Source: AP-15 sp963700195 (GTDB lineage: Bacteria; Pseudomonadota; Alphaproteobacteria; ATCC43930; CGMCC-115725). From it: a stretch of DNA of 64,000 nt. A program made the position numbers and the translations under genes. The stretch covers positions 114,945 to 178,944 of the forward strand of contig CAVOWQ010000030.1 of the NCBI GenBank assembly GCA_963700195.1, in the 5' to 3' direction. The first letter of the stretch is position 1, and the number at the start of each line of letters is the position of its first letter. Shown in pieces: positions 37,690 to 45,906 of the stretch. The notes under the pieces were generated by a model. It saw nothing but the letters and a program-made list of their open reading frames with translations. It was not told the DNA's origin and ran no database searches.

Positions 37690-37865
37690 TGGCGGCGGCG
37701 TCGAATTCCCTGCCGCCAAGGGAAAACACGCGGAAATCTTTGCCTCGACCCCGAAAACGGGGGTTGCGACATTCCCTGGGCATGCCGGCAGGGAAATTAC
37801 TCTGCCTGCTCCAGGCTGCGGGACAATGATACCATCTATATCACGCTGCCCTCGCCGACGCCTCC

Positions 37866-38098
37866 TCATTCGATCACCTCGTCAGCGCGGGCGAGGATCG
37901 ATTGCGGCACGGCGAGGCCAAGTGCCTTGGCGGTGTTGAGATTGAGGACGAACTCGTACTTGGTTGGCTGCTGGACGGGCAAATCACCGGGCTTCTCGCC
38001 CTTGAGAATACGATCGACGTAGAGCGCCGCCCGCCTAAACAGATCCGGAATATCAATACCGCACGAAAGCAAAGCGCCGCTCTGTACCAGGAACGATA
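37866..38098 (-). pseudogene. C-terminal remnant of an ABC transporter substrate-binding protein (PF04392-like)
   Basis: Only the end of the family is present: GIDIPDLFRRAALYVDRILK, GEKPGDLPVQQPTKYEFVLN and LNTAKALGLAVPQSILARAD, then EVIE and stop. The N-terminal 250 residues and signal peptide are absent, and a palindromic repeat adjoins the broken edge. Such truncated tails of this family are frequent in Bradyrhizobium-like genomes, as far as I recall. It is not expected to function. Confidence 0.75.
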
Positions 38099-38106
38099 GT
38101 AGATCC

Positions 38107-38185
38107 TGTAGGATGGGTTGAGCGTCGCGAAACCCATCGCTCGACTGGAGACGATGGGTTTCGCTTTCGCTCAACCCATCCTACA
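38107..38185. repeat. Palindromic repeat family D (TGTAGGATGGGTTGAGCG type)
   Basis: A 79-base near-perfect palindrome. TGTAGGATGGGTTGAGCG at the left pairs with CGCTCAACCCATCCTACA at the right, and CGAAACCCATCG pairs with CGATGGGTTTCG inside. It sits exactly at the broken edge of the transporter remnant, suggesting that it marks the deletion point. Confidence 0.88.
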
Positions 38186-38394
38186 ACCACAACTCTTTCC
38201 CGTTGAATCATCTGAATGGTTCTGAGCACTAGATCGTCGTTGACGCTCAGATCTTTAATGTATTGGTCTACTTCCGACGGATAACTCTGCCCAGTTGTGA
38301 CCTGAGGAGCGGTAAAGCCATTAGCGGGAGCGGTGGCGATATACTTTGCCATCCGCTTCGCAAACTTGGGACGCGTATCGGAATCTTCAGACAA
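38186..38394 (-). other. Possible small ORF or gene fragment of unknown type
   Basis: A frame from a TTG at 38394 encodes MSEDSDTRPKFAKRMAKYIA, GFTAPQVTTGQSYPSEVDQY and DDLVLRTIQMIQRERVVVVG. It has plausible protein-like composition, but continues through the family D palindrome with no stop of its own. It starts just after the SDR stop. I do not recognise it; it may be a fragment whose 3' end was lost at the repeat. Confidence 0.3.
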
Positions 38395-38424
38395 ATTCCC
38401 TTGGAGTTGGGACCAGCCTGAGCG

Positions 38425-39185
38425 CTACCAGGCCGTCCAGCCGCCGTCGACGAGGAGGCTCGATCCAGTAACGAGGGCGGCGGCGGGCGAGGCGAGGAAA
38501 ACGACCGCCGTCGCCACCTCCTCGACCGTGCCGACGCGGCCGAGTGGGATACGATCGCGGATCCATTTGCGAGTGTCAGGGTCGTCAAGGAACGGCTTCG
38601 ACAGCGGCGTCTCGACAAAGGTCGGGGCGATCGAGACGACGCGCACCCCTTTAGGCGCCAATTCGACCGCCATCGCCTTGGTCAGGCCTTCGAGCGCGTG
38701 CTTGGTCATCACGTAGACCGTGCGGTCGCGCTCCGAGCCGACATGACCCATCTGCGACGACACGTTGATGATGACGCCGTTGCCCTGGGCGACCATCAAC
38801 CGCGCCGCCAATTGAGCGACAATGAACGCCGCTCTGACGTTGAGCCCGAGCAGCAGGTCGAGGGTCGGCTCGTCGACTTCGAGAAAGGGCTGTGGCCGGT
38901 TGATGCCGGCATTGTTGACGAGGATGTCGAGCCGGCCGAGGCCGGCAACGCGTCGCGCACTTCGTCCGAGCGCGTCACGTCGAGCACTATCGTCCGCGCC
39001 TTGCCGCCGCGCGATGCGATTGCATCTACGACTTCGTCGAGTTCGCTCTTGGTCCGGCTCACCAGCACCAGCTCCGCGCCTGCCGCGGCAAGAGCCAATG
39101 CGCAGGCACGGCCGATGCCGCGTCCGGCGCCGGTCACGAGCGCATTCTTGCCGTCGATGCGAAACGCACTATCGGCGGATTTCAC
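38425..39185 (-). CDS. SDR-family oxidoreductase (one frameshift)
   Basis: About 254 residues, a classical short-chain dehydrogenase like gluconate 5-dehydrogenase/FabG. Motifs are VTGAGRGIGRA, DILVNNAGIN, NVSSQMGHVG, YVMTKHALEG (catalytic Tyr and Lys) and FLASPAAALVTGSSLLVDGG. The frame changes near 38945, where one base is missing before GGCCGGCTCGAC. The start is a GTG overlapping the DctP stop as GTGA, with GGAG upstream, so it is translationally coupled to the receptor gene. The pairing suggests uptake and oxidation of one small acid or sugar acid. Confidence 0.87.
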
Positions 39186-40108
39186 CGGCGTAGGACTCCA
39201 ATAAGCGCCACGCCGTAGGCCCTGCCTTTTCTTGCCAGCTGGCGTAAAATTCTCCGAGCCTTGCCCGGAAGCTGTCCGGTGTCGGCGGTGTTGACCTGCA
39301 TCCCACGGCGCGCCAACTCCTCGGCGCCGGCCGCATTCACCTGCTCGATGTCGTCGCGCTGCAGCAGTGCGTATTTCTCGGCATTGCGCTCGACGACCTC
39401 TTGCAGTGTGCGCGGCAGAGCACGCCACGCCGCGTCATTGGCCAGCAAGGTAAAGCCCGACCACCAATGCGCGGTCAGGCTGAGATAGGTCTGCACCTCA
39501 TAGAGCCGCAGTGACAACACGACGCCGAGCGGGTCGCTCTGCCCGTCGAAATTGCGCGCCTTCAGTGCGTCGTACATCTGGCTGAACGGGACATAACCCG
39601 CCTCCGCCCCAAACGCCTCGAAGAAATCGCGTGCGATCGCACCGCCCGGACTGCGGATCTTCGCCCCAGCAAGATCGGCGGCGATGTTGATCGGCCGGAT
39701 GCTGGTCGTCAGGTGATGAAACCCGTTCTGCAGGCAATGACGGAAGGCGTGGATCCCGTTTTGCGCCAGCTCGCTGCGGATCCGGTCGCCGAGCGCGCCG
39801 TCGAGCGCGGCGAACACGGCCTTCGAATCACGAAACGCAAAAGGCAGCAGTGGCAGAGCGCTGGTGGGCGCGACCTCGCCGAGCGTTGCCCCCGCCATGA
39901 AGAATTCGAGCGCGCCGCTGCGCAAATCGGCGAACATTTTGGGGTCGGGCCCGAGCCGGCTCTCGGGAAACACCTCGACCTGGAATTCCCCGCCGGTCTC
40001 TCGAAGGATCGCCTGCGCCATTTCGGTGATTCGCCGGACGGTGGGGCTGGCGGCAGGCTGGTTGAGGCCGAAGCGATAGTGAAATCGCGGCGTCTTATCG
40101 ATCGACAT
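39182..40108 (-). CDS. TRAP transporter substrate-binding protein (DctP family), apparently without signal peptide
   Basis: About 308 residues. FHYRFGLNQPAASPTVRRIT is where the mature part of DctP proteins usually begins. VEVFPESRLGPDPKMFADLR, IRSPGGAIARDFFEAFGAEA and FDGQSDPLGVVLSLRLYEVQ are family segments, including the substrate carboxylate region. No export signal is visible from the ATG at 40108 or the GTG at 40150, and no ribosome site is clear. There are no DctQ/DctM membrane genes nearby. It may be a 5'-truncated receptor or a cytoplasmic binding protein. It ends GTGA-overlapped with the SDR gene. Confidence 0.82.
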   Translation of the reverse strand: MSIDKTPRFHYRFGLNQPAASPTVRRITEMAQAILRETGGEFQVEVFPESRLGPDPKMFADLRSGALEFFMAGATLGEVAPTSALPLLPFAFRDSKAVFAALDGALGDRIRSELAQNGIHAFRHCLQNGFHHLTTSIRPINIAADLAGAKIRSPGGAIARDFFEAFGAEAGYVPFSQMYDALKARNFDGQSDPLGVVLSLRLYEVQTYLSLTAHWWSGFTLLANDAAWRALPRTLQEVVERNAEKYALLQRDDIEQVNAAGAEELARRGMQVNTADTGQLPGKARRILRQLARKGRAYGVALIGVLRR

Positions 40109-40165
40109 CAGTTGATGATAGTCGACGACAGCAGTCGCGGAAAGCTGCACGCCGGCCTAGGGCTG

Positions 40166-40822
40166 CTACAGCCCCTTTTCGACCATATCCAGCAAGCGTT
40201 GCCCGATCGCATCCCTTTCCGCGGAACCGAGTCTGCGCAGCGGCCCCTCCGTGAGCAGCATGGCCAGCCCGCGCACGGCGGACCACGCCAGGTATTCCGC
40301 GCCTGGGCGACGCTCCGGAGGCAGCACCCCGGCATCGACGAGCCTGTCGAGTGCGGCGCCCAGCAGCTGAAAGGGATTGAGGCCGCTATCCCCCGCCTTG
40401 GCCGGAACGGGTTCGCCGCGCGTTTCATCGGGGATCGCGAAGGCGGTGTGGAACAATCCTGTTTCTTCCTGGGCAAAGCGCAGGTAAGCCGTGCCAATTG
40501 CTCGCAGGCTCGCTCGAGCGGAGTCGGCGGGACTGGTTGCACGTGGCAACCGGGCCAGCTCGGCCTCCATCGCGACGGCCAACGCCGACAAGGCGGCCGA
40601 GCGGACCGCTTGCAAGAGCTCCCATCGGCTGGCGAAATGCCGATACGCCGCATTGGGGACGACACCTGCGCGCCTAGTGGCTTCGCGCAGCACGACAGCG
40701 TCGGGCCCGCCGGCGCGCGCCAGTTGGATCCCCGCTTCGAGCAGCGCGCGTCGGAGGTCGCCGTGGCGGTACGTGCTCCGTTCCTGGCGGCTCGCGTCGG
40801 TCACGATTTTATATGTGGACAC
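40166..40822 (-). CDS. TetR/AcrR-family transcriptional regulator (WHG-domain type)
   Basis: A 218-residue repressor. The helix-turn-helix is at residues 20-65 (STYRHGDLRRALLEAGIQLA, then VPNAAYRHFASRWELLQAV). The C-terminal ligand domain (about 100-215) resembles the WHG domain, with RFAQEETGLFHTAF and AWSAVRGLAMLLTEG. A GTG at 40822 is used here; a GTG at 40804 is also reasonable. It diverges from the VOC gene, and two matching palindromes lie between them. It also leads the DctP-SDR genes, so it may control both directions. Confidence 0.88.
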   Translation of the reverse strand: MSTYKIVTDASRQERSTYRHGDLRRALLEAGIQLARAGGPDAVVLREATRRAGVVPNAAYRHFASRWELLQAVRSAALSALAVAMEAELARLPRATSPADSARASLRAIGTAYLRFAQEETGLFHTAFAIPDETRGEPVPAKAGDSGLNPFQLLGAALDRLVDAGVLPPERRPGAEYLAWSAVRGLAMLLTEGPLRRLGSAERDAIGQRLLDMVEKGL

Positions 40823-40864
40823 CGTCCATTTCGCTTGTTATAGCATTGTGGACGGCGTACACAA
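40812..40864. promoter_or_regulatory. Two related palindromic sites, probable TetR operators
   Basis: Site 2 (40846-40864) is an imperfect 19-base palindrome, TTGTGGACGGCGTACACAA. Site 1 (40812-40829), read on the minus strand, is ATGGACGGTGTCCACATA, matching site 2 at about 15 of 18 positions. The two are inverted relative to each other and occupy the divergent promoter region of the TetR and VOC genes. Confidence 0.6.
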
Positions 40865-40895
40865 AGCCGTTTACCCAATCTGAGGAGGAGTAGCG

Positions 40896-41309
40896 ATGCA
40901 GGTCCAGCCTTACCTGTTCTTCAACGGCCGCTGCGAGGAGGCAGCCGAGTTCTATCGGCACGCGCTCGGGGCCGAGGGGATCATGCTCATGCGGTGGAAG
41001 GACCACCCTGACCCTCAGCCACCGGGCATGGTCCCGCCGGGCAGTGAGAACAAGGTGATGCATATGCGATTCCACATCGGAGATACGGAGATATTGGCTT
41101 CCGACGGCCAGTGTGTTGGGCAGCCGAGCTTTCAAGGCTTTGCGTTGTCGCTGACTGCGTCTAACGAGGCCGAGGCCGAGCGACTCTTCCATGCCCTGAG
41201 CGACGGCGGGGAGATACGGATGCCACTGGCCAAGACCTTCTTCTCGCCGAGTTTCGGCATGGTTGCGGACCGCTTCGGCGTGTCGTGGATGGTCTACGTG
41301 GAGGGTTGA
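40896..41309 (+). CDS. VOC-family protein, PhnB/3-demethylubiquinone-methyltransferase-like fold
   Basis: A 137-residue PhnB-type VOC protein: QVQPYLFFNGRCEEAAEFYR, ALGAEGIMLMRWKD, MHMRFHIGDTEILASDG, FALSLTASNEAEAERLFHAL and FFSPSFGMVADRFGVSWMVY. The family has no agreed activity despite the methyltransferase name sometimes given. A strong ribosome site (GAGGAGGAG) precedes the ATG. It diverges from the TetR gene with probable operators between, so it is likely induced by the TetR ligand. Confidence 0.88.
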   Translation: MQVQPYLFFNGRCEEAAEFYRHALGAEGIMLMRWKDHPDPQPPGMVPPGSENKVMHMRFHIGDTEILASDGQCVGQPSFQGFALSLTASNEAEAERLFHALSDGGEIRMPLAKTFFSPSFGMVADRFGVSWMVYVEG

Positions 41310-41341
41310 CAGGCGCCGCTCCTGTCGTTACGAAAGCGGCA

Positions 41342-41401
41342 TCGTGGTGGATTTGAGCCGACCGGCTTGCGGCCACGTTAAAGAAGCGCTAAAAGGTCGG
41401 G
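41342..41401 (+). ncRNA. SAM-II riboswitch
   Basis: Matches the SAM-II (metA motif) aptamer. P1 is formed by CGTGG/CCACG, with the conserved GGATTTGA and GCTTGCGG on either side. GTTAAAGAAGCGCTAAAAGG follows. The pseudoknot CCGACC (in the loop) with GGTCGG (at the 3' end) is perfect. A terminator follows at once and metZ begins 85 bases downstream, so SAM binding should shut off metZ by premature termination. SAM-II before metA, metX or metZ genes is well known in alphaproteobacteria. Confidence 0.9.
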
Positions 41402-41415
41402 AGTTCTGAAAGGAG

Positions 41416-41444
41416 CCCTGGCCCGCGCGGGACCGGGGTTTTTT
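41416..41444 (+). terminator. Intrinsic terminator of the SAM-II riboswitch
   Basis: A GC-rich hairpin (CCCTGGCCCGCG with CGGGACCGGGG) followed by six T. It is placed between the aptamer and metZ, as expected for transcriptional attenuation. An alternative antiterminator pairing was not worked out. Confidence 0.85.
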
Positions 41445-41486
41445 GTTGCCCGGATCGGCGCGGCCGTACATTGGAGAGACCCGCCG

Positions 41487-42683
41487 ATGACGAAGCCCGT
41501 CCTGCCCCTCGACCTCCTCGAAACTCTGGATCCGGCGACGATCCTGGTGCGCGGCGGCGCTACCCGCAGCCCGTACGACGAGACCTGCGAGGCCTTGTTC
41601 ATGACCTCGGGCTTCGTCTACGACACGGCCGCGGCGGCCGAGGAGGCGTTCGCCCAGGAGGGGTCGCGTTTCGTCTATTCGCGCTACCGCAACCCGACCG
41701 TGGCGATGTTCGAGGAGCGGCTGCGGCTGCTCGAAGGCGCCGAGGCCTGCCGCGCCACGGCGAGCGGGATGGCGGCGGTGTTCGCGGCATTGTTGTGCCG
41801 GCTGCGCGCCGGCCAGCGGGTCGTGTCGAGCCGCGCCTTGTTCGGGTCTTGCCACTACATCGTCGCCGATCTGCTGCCGCGCTGGGGCATCGAGACCGTC
41901 CTCGTCGACGGGCGCGACCTCGGCGCGTGGGAGGCGGCGCTCGCCGGCGGCGCGGCATTGGCTTTTTGCGAGAGCCCCTCCAACCCGGCGATGGAGATCA
42001 TCGATCTCGCCGAGGTCGCGCGCCTGACCCACCGCGCCGGCGGCATTCTCGTCGTCGACAACGTGTTCGCGACGCCGCTCCTGCAGAAGCCATTGGCATT
42101 GGGCGCCGATGTCGTCGTCTATTCGGCGACCAAGCACATCGACGGCCAGGGACGCTGTCTCGGCGGCGCGATCCTGGCATCGGAGAAATTCATCAAGGAC
42201 GATCTCGGTCCCTTTTACCGGCATACCGGGCCGTCCTTGAGCCCGTTCAACGCCTGGCTGCTGTTGAAGGGCCTTGAAACCTTGGAACTGCGCGTCGAAC
42301 GGCAATGCCGCACCGCCGCTGCGGTCGCCCGTTATCTGGAGAGCCACCCAAAGATCACGCGCGTCCTCTATCCCGGCCTGCCGAGCCATCCACAATACGA
42401 GCTCGCGCGTCGGCAGATGAGACAAGGCGGCAGCCTCGTCTGCTTCGACGTGGCCGGCGGCAAGGAGGCCTGCTTCCGGTTTCTGGACGCGCTGCGGCTC
42501 GTCGATATTTCCAACAATCTCGGGGATTCGAAGTCTCTCGTCACGCACCCGGCGACGACGACGCATTCGCGCCTGAAGCCCGAGGAGCGGGCCGAGCTCG
42601 GCATCGGCGACGCGCTGGTGCGCTTCTCGGCCGGGCTCGAAGGCGAAGCGATCTGCTTGGCGACATCGAGCGGCGCTAAATGA
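41487..42683 (+). CDS. metZ: O-succinylhomoserine sulfhydrylase
   Basis: PLP enzyme that makes homocysteine from O-succinylhomoserine and sulfide. It has 398 residues, the usual length, and an intact frame. Signatures are LVRGGATRSPYDETCEALFM, RFVYSRYRNPTVAMFEERLR, the PLP lysine in YSATKHIDGQGR (about 209) and NNLGDSKSLVTHPATTTHSR. The Q-G-R after the lysine fits MetZ rather than cystathionine synthase/lyase. GGAG precedes the ATG. It is controlled by the SAM-II riboswitch. The sulfite reductase gene downstream supplies the sulfide. Confidence 0.93.
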   Translation: MTKPVLPLDLLETLDPATILVRGGATRSPYDETCEALFMTSGFVYDTAAAAEEAFAQEGSRFVYSRYRNPTVAMFEERLRLLEGAEACRATASGMAAVFAALLCRLRAGQRVVSSRALFGSCHYIVADLLPRWGIETVLVDGRDLGAWEAALAGGAALAFCESPSNPAMEIIDLAEVARLTHRAGGILVVDNVFATPLLQKPLALGADVVVYSATKHIDGQGRCLGGAILASEKFIKDDLGPFYRHTGPSLSPFNAWLLLKGLETLELRVERQCRTAAAVARYLESHPKITRVLYPGLPSHPQYELARRQMRQGGSLVCFDVAGGKEACFRFLDALRLVDISNNLGDSKSLVTHPATTTHSRLKPEERAELGIGDALVRFSAGLEGEAICLATSSGAK

Positions 42684-42713
42684 ACGCATAATATATGTTA
42701 TAAATGGTACTAA

Positions 42714-42750
42714 TTGACATTCAAGACAGTGGTGTAATTATCTGAACCAC
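42714..42750 (+). promoter_or_regulatory. Candidate sigma70 promoter with overlapping inverted repeat, upstream of cysI
   Basis: TTGACA at 42714-42719 is a consensus -35. TAATTAT-like sequence at 42735-42741 lies 15-17 bases later as a weak -10. A GTGGT/ACCAC inverted pair (42729-42733 and 42746-42750) overlaps the -10 and could bind a sulfur regulator. The 113-base gap is unusually AT-rich for this genome. Confidence 0.45.
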
Positions 42751-42796
42751 ATCGTACGGCGGTGTTGTTGCCGCCTGCCTCGCAGAGGGCTGCGAT

Positions 42797-44495
42797 ATGG
42801 TTCAGATCGACACCGTTTCGAAGCCCGAGGCGATCAAGCAGCAGAGCCGGCAATTGCGCGGGCACATCGCGCGCGATCTCGCGCGACACCAGCGCCCCGT
42901 TCGACAAGGAGGGCTATTCGCTCCTCAAATTCCACGGCATCTACCAGGGCTATGACCGCGACAGCGCGACCGAGCGCAAGCAGCGCGGCGATGACAAGGT
43001 CTGGCAGTTCATGGTCCGCGTCCGCATTCCGGGCGGACGGCTCACGGCCGAGCAGTATCTCGCCCTCGACGCGCTCGCCGACCGTTACGCCGACGGGTCG
43101 CTGCGGGTCACGACGCGGCAGAGCATCCAGTTTCACGGCGTCGTCAAGGCCGGGCTCAAATCGGCGATCGGCGAGATCAACGCCGCGCTGCTGACGACAT
43201 TGGCGGCCTGCGGCGATGTCGTGCGCACCGTCACGACAACCCCGGCGCCGATCCGCGACCGGGTGCACGACCGGCTCGAAGCCGAAACGCGCCGGCTGTC
43301 CTGCCATCTGTTGCCGCGGACCCGCGCCTATCACGAAATCTGGGTCGACGGCGCGCCATGGCAGGAGAACGATGGCGCCTCCGAGGAGCCCGACCCGCTC
43401 TACGGCGAGCGCTATCTGCCGCGCAAATTCAAGATCGGGCTCGCGATCCCCGAGGACAACACGATCGACGTGCTGACCAACGATTTGGCGATCGTGGCGC
43501 TGTTCGAGGGCGATCGGCTCACCGGCTACAATTTCCTGCTCGGCGGCGGGCACGGGATGACCCACAACAACCCGAAGACCTACCCGCGGCTCGCTACCCC
43601 GGTCGCTTTTGTCGAGCCCGAGGATCTGCTCGATGCCGCGGCGGCCGTCGTGCGGCTGCATCGCGACCACGGCGACCGCGGCAATCGCCGCCATGCACGC
43701 CTGAAATACGTGATCGCCGAGAACGGTGAGGAGTGGGCCCGCGAGCGGCTCTCGGAATATCTCGGGAAAGCGCTCGAGCCGTGCCGCGAGATGCCGGGTT
43801 TCCTCGTGCCCGACCATCTCGGCTGGCACGAGCAGGGCGACGGCAAGCTCTATCTCGGGATCCCGATCGCGAGCGGACGCATCGTCGCCGACGTCAGGGC
43901 GGCATTGCGGGAAATCGTAGGCCGCTTCCGCTGCGATCCGATCCTGATGCCGAGCCAGGACATCATCCTGAGCGAGATCGATCCGCCGGACCGGGGCGAG
44001 ATCGAGGCCGTATTGCACGAGCACGGCGTTCGTCTCGCCGCCGACATGCTGCCGGCCGAGCGCTGGGCGCTCGCCTGCCCGGCTCTGCCGAGCTGTGGGC
44101 TTGCCCTGACCGAGGCCGAGCGGGTCCGCGACGAGATCGTCGCTGCGATCGAGGAGCGGCTGCGGGGCTACGGGCTCGAGCGCGAACGGCTCAGCATCCG
44201 CATCACCGGCTGCCCGAACGGCTGCGCGCGACCCTATACCGGCGATATCGGCATCGTCGGCCGCATGCCGGGCTTCTACGCGTTGTTCGTCGGCGGCGAC
44301 TTCGAAGGCACCCGGCTCAATACCCTGCTCGCCGACAGGGTGCCCTTGCAAGGCATCGCCGACACCTTGGACCCGCTCTTCGCGCTCTATGCCTCCTCCC
44401 GCGCCAATGGCGAAGGCTTTGGCGATTTCTGTCACCGCATCGGCATGCCGGCGTTGCAGACCGCCCTCGCCGCACCTCAAAAAGGCGCCGCCTGA
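42797..44495 (+). CDS. cysI: Assimilatory sulfite reductase, sirohaem/4Fe-4S subunit (one frameshift)
   Basis: Reduces sulfite to sulfide. About 566 residues, as usual for CysI. The start MVQIDTVSKPEAIKQQSRQL lies in one frame and the rest (SAPFDKEGYSLLKFHGIYQG onward) in another; a surplus G near 42885 explains it. The siroheme region has DGSLRVTTRQSIQFHGVVK and LLGGGHGMTHNN. The cluster ligands are CPALPSC and GCPNGCARP (C-x5-C and C-x3-C). The TGCPNGCARPYTGDIGIVG form favours sulfite over nitrite reductase. No CysJ flavoprotein lies beside it. It follows metZ and feeds it sulfide. Confidence 0.9.
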
Positions 44496-44565
44496 GGGGC
44501 CCCTTTTCACAACCTTGATCGCTCGGTACCCTGGGCGCCAACCGTTTCTCGTTGGAGGTAGGCCA

Positions 44566-45424
44566 ATGGCCGTGATCGGCGTAATCGCGCAAGGGATGAT
44601 GGGTGCGGGGGTCGGGCGGCGGCTGCATGAAAGCGGTGCCGAGGTCCGTACGGCTGTTGACCGGGCGCAGCCAGGCCAGCGCCGAGCGCGCCAAGAAGGC
44701 CGGCATGGCCGCGGCAGGCGAACGAGCGCGAGCTGCTCTACGGCGCCGATTTCTTTCTCTCGATCCTGCCGCCAGGCGAGGCCGAGGCGTTGGCGCAACG
44801 TCTGGCGCCGGCGTTGAAGGCGCTCGACCGCAAGCCGGTTTATGTCGACTGCAATGCGGTCAGCCCGCAAACCGCGATCCGCATCGGCGAGATCATCGCC
44901 CCGACCGGCGCGCACTTTGTCGATGGCGGGATCATCGGCGGGCCGCCCCGCCCGGGCTACAGCCCGACGATTTACGCCTCGGGTCCAACGGCGGGGCAGA
45001 CCGCGGTGCTGCGCGATTGGGGGATCGACTGGCGGGTCATCGACGGCCCGGTCGGCGCTGCGTCGGCGTTGAAGATGTCCTATGCCGGGATCACCAAGGG
45101 AACGACCGCGATCGCCTCGGCAATGCTGCTGGGCGCCGCGCGTTTCGGCTGCGCCGAGGCGCTGATCACCGAGCTGACCGAAAGCCAGCCCGAGATGCTC
45201 GCACGCTTTCGCCAAGGCATCCCGCGGATGTACGACAAGGCCTATCGCTGGGTCGCCGAGATGGAGGAGATCTCGGATTTTCTCGAACAGAACCCGCCGT
45301 CGCGCGACATCTACGCCGCAATCGCCCGGCTTTACTCCTACCTTGCGGAGGCGGAAGCCGAAAAAGAACCCCGGGCCCCGACAACGCCGTCCGCACCCTC
45401 GACCGCGTTCTGGGCAAGAAATAA
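44566..45424 (+). CDS. NAD(P)-dependent oxidoreductase with DUF1932 C-terminal domain (three frameshifts)
   Basis: About 286 residues, in the 6-phosphogluconate/3-hydroxyisobutyrate dehydrogenase superfamily. The start AVIGVIAQGMMGAGVGRRL is the Rossmann motif, modified from GLGxMG. YGADFFLSILPPGEAEALAQ, VYVDCNAVSPQTA and FVDGGIIGGPPRPGYSP follow. GAASALKMSYAGITKGTTAI begins the DUF1932 dimer domain with the catalytic Lys. Frame changes near 44655 and 44722 (surplus bases) and 45372 (one missing) are needed, the densest in the window. It may be a true pseudogene or a poorly sequenced gene. Ends LDRVLGKK just before a family A repeat. Confidence 0.78.
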
Positions 45425-45506
45425 CTCCCTCGCCCCGCTTGCCCCACCCTTCCCTCCCCCGCGAGCGGGGGAGGGTTAGGGCGGGGAGAGGGTCGGGGTG
45501 AGGGGC
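45425..45506. repeat. Palindromic repeat family A, left flank of the DUF559 gene
   Basis: CTCCCTCGCCCCGC at the left, an inner hairpin CCCTCCCCCGCGAGCGGGGGAG, then GGGCGGGGAGAGGG and GGGGTGAGGGGC at the right. The last base is the first base of the DUF559 stop codon complement, so the element abuts the nuclease gene exactly. Confidence 0.8.
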
Positions 45507-45851
45507 TATCGCCGAAGTTCGGACAGCAGCATCTCTAGAACTCCGTCGATATTCTCGATCACGTCATTATTCCAGATGCGGATGACGCGATAGCCGAGCG
45601 CAGCCAAATCGGTATCGCGATGTCGATCTGAAACGCTTTCAGCGCGCTGACCGCCATCGACCTCTACAATGACATGCCGGTCACGGCACGCGAAATCAGC
45701 GTAATATTTTCCAATCGGTTCCTGGCGGGTAAACTTCAAGCCGCCGAGTTGCCGATTGCGAAGATTGCGCCCATAGCCTCGATTCTGCTGGCGTGAGAGC
45801 GCGCCGAAGCGATCTCGCTCGACCAACTCGGCGCTCGTCTTTGCCGCGCAT
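45506..45851 (-). CDS. DUF559 (Vsr-like) endonuclease-domain protein (one frameshift)
   Basis: About 115 residues. MRGKDERRVGRARSLRRALT and PAESRLWAQ form the family N-terminus. LRNRQLGGLKFTRQEPIGKY is followed by DFACRDRHVIVEVDGGQ, the PD-(D/E)xK-like core, and LAALGYRVIRIWNNDVIENI ends it. A surplus T near 45765 splits it. The ATG at 45851 abuts one family A repeat, whose GGGTCAGGGGC end supplies the purine-rich ribosome-site region. The stop abuts another. The biological role of DUF559 proteins is unclear; they resemble mismatch-type endonucleases. Confidence 0.85.
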
Positions 45852-45902
45852 GCCCCTGACCCCGACCCTCTCCCCGCAAGCGGCGCAAGCGGGGCGAGGG
45901 AG
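45852..45902. repeat. Palindromic repeat family A, right flank of the DUF559 gene
   Basis: GCCCCTGACCCCGACCC, then CTCTCCCCGC, a short duplicated AAGCGGCGC loop, and GCGGGGCGAGGGAG. It begins directly upstream of the nuclease ATG and ends a few bases before the next gene's stop. Confidence 0.8.
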
Positions 45903-45906
45903 TGTT

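Noticed and set aside
42834..45215. A 793-codon minus-strand frame
   Set aside because: Antisense to cysI and the DUF1932 gene, both recognisable. Low-complexity basic translation without family motifs.
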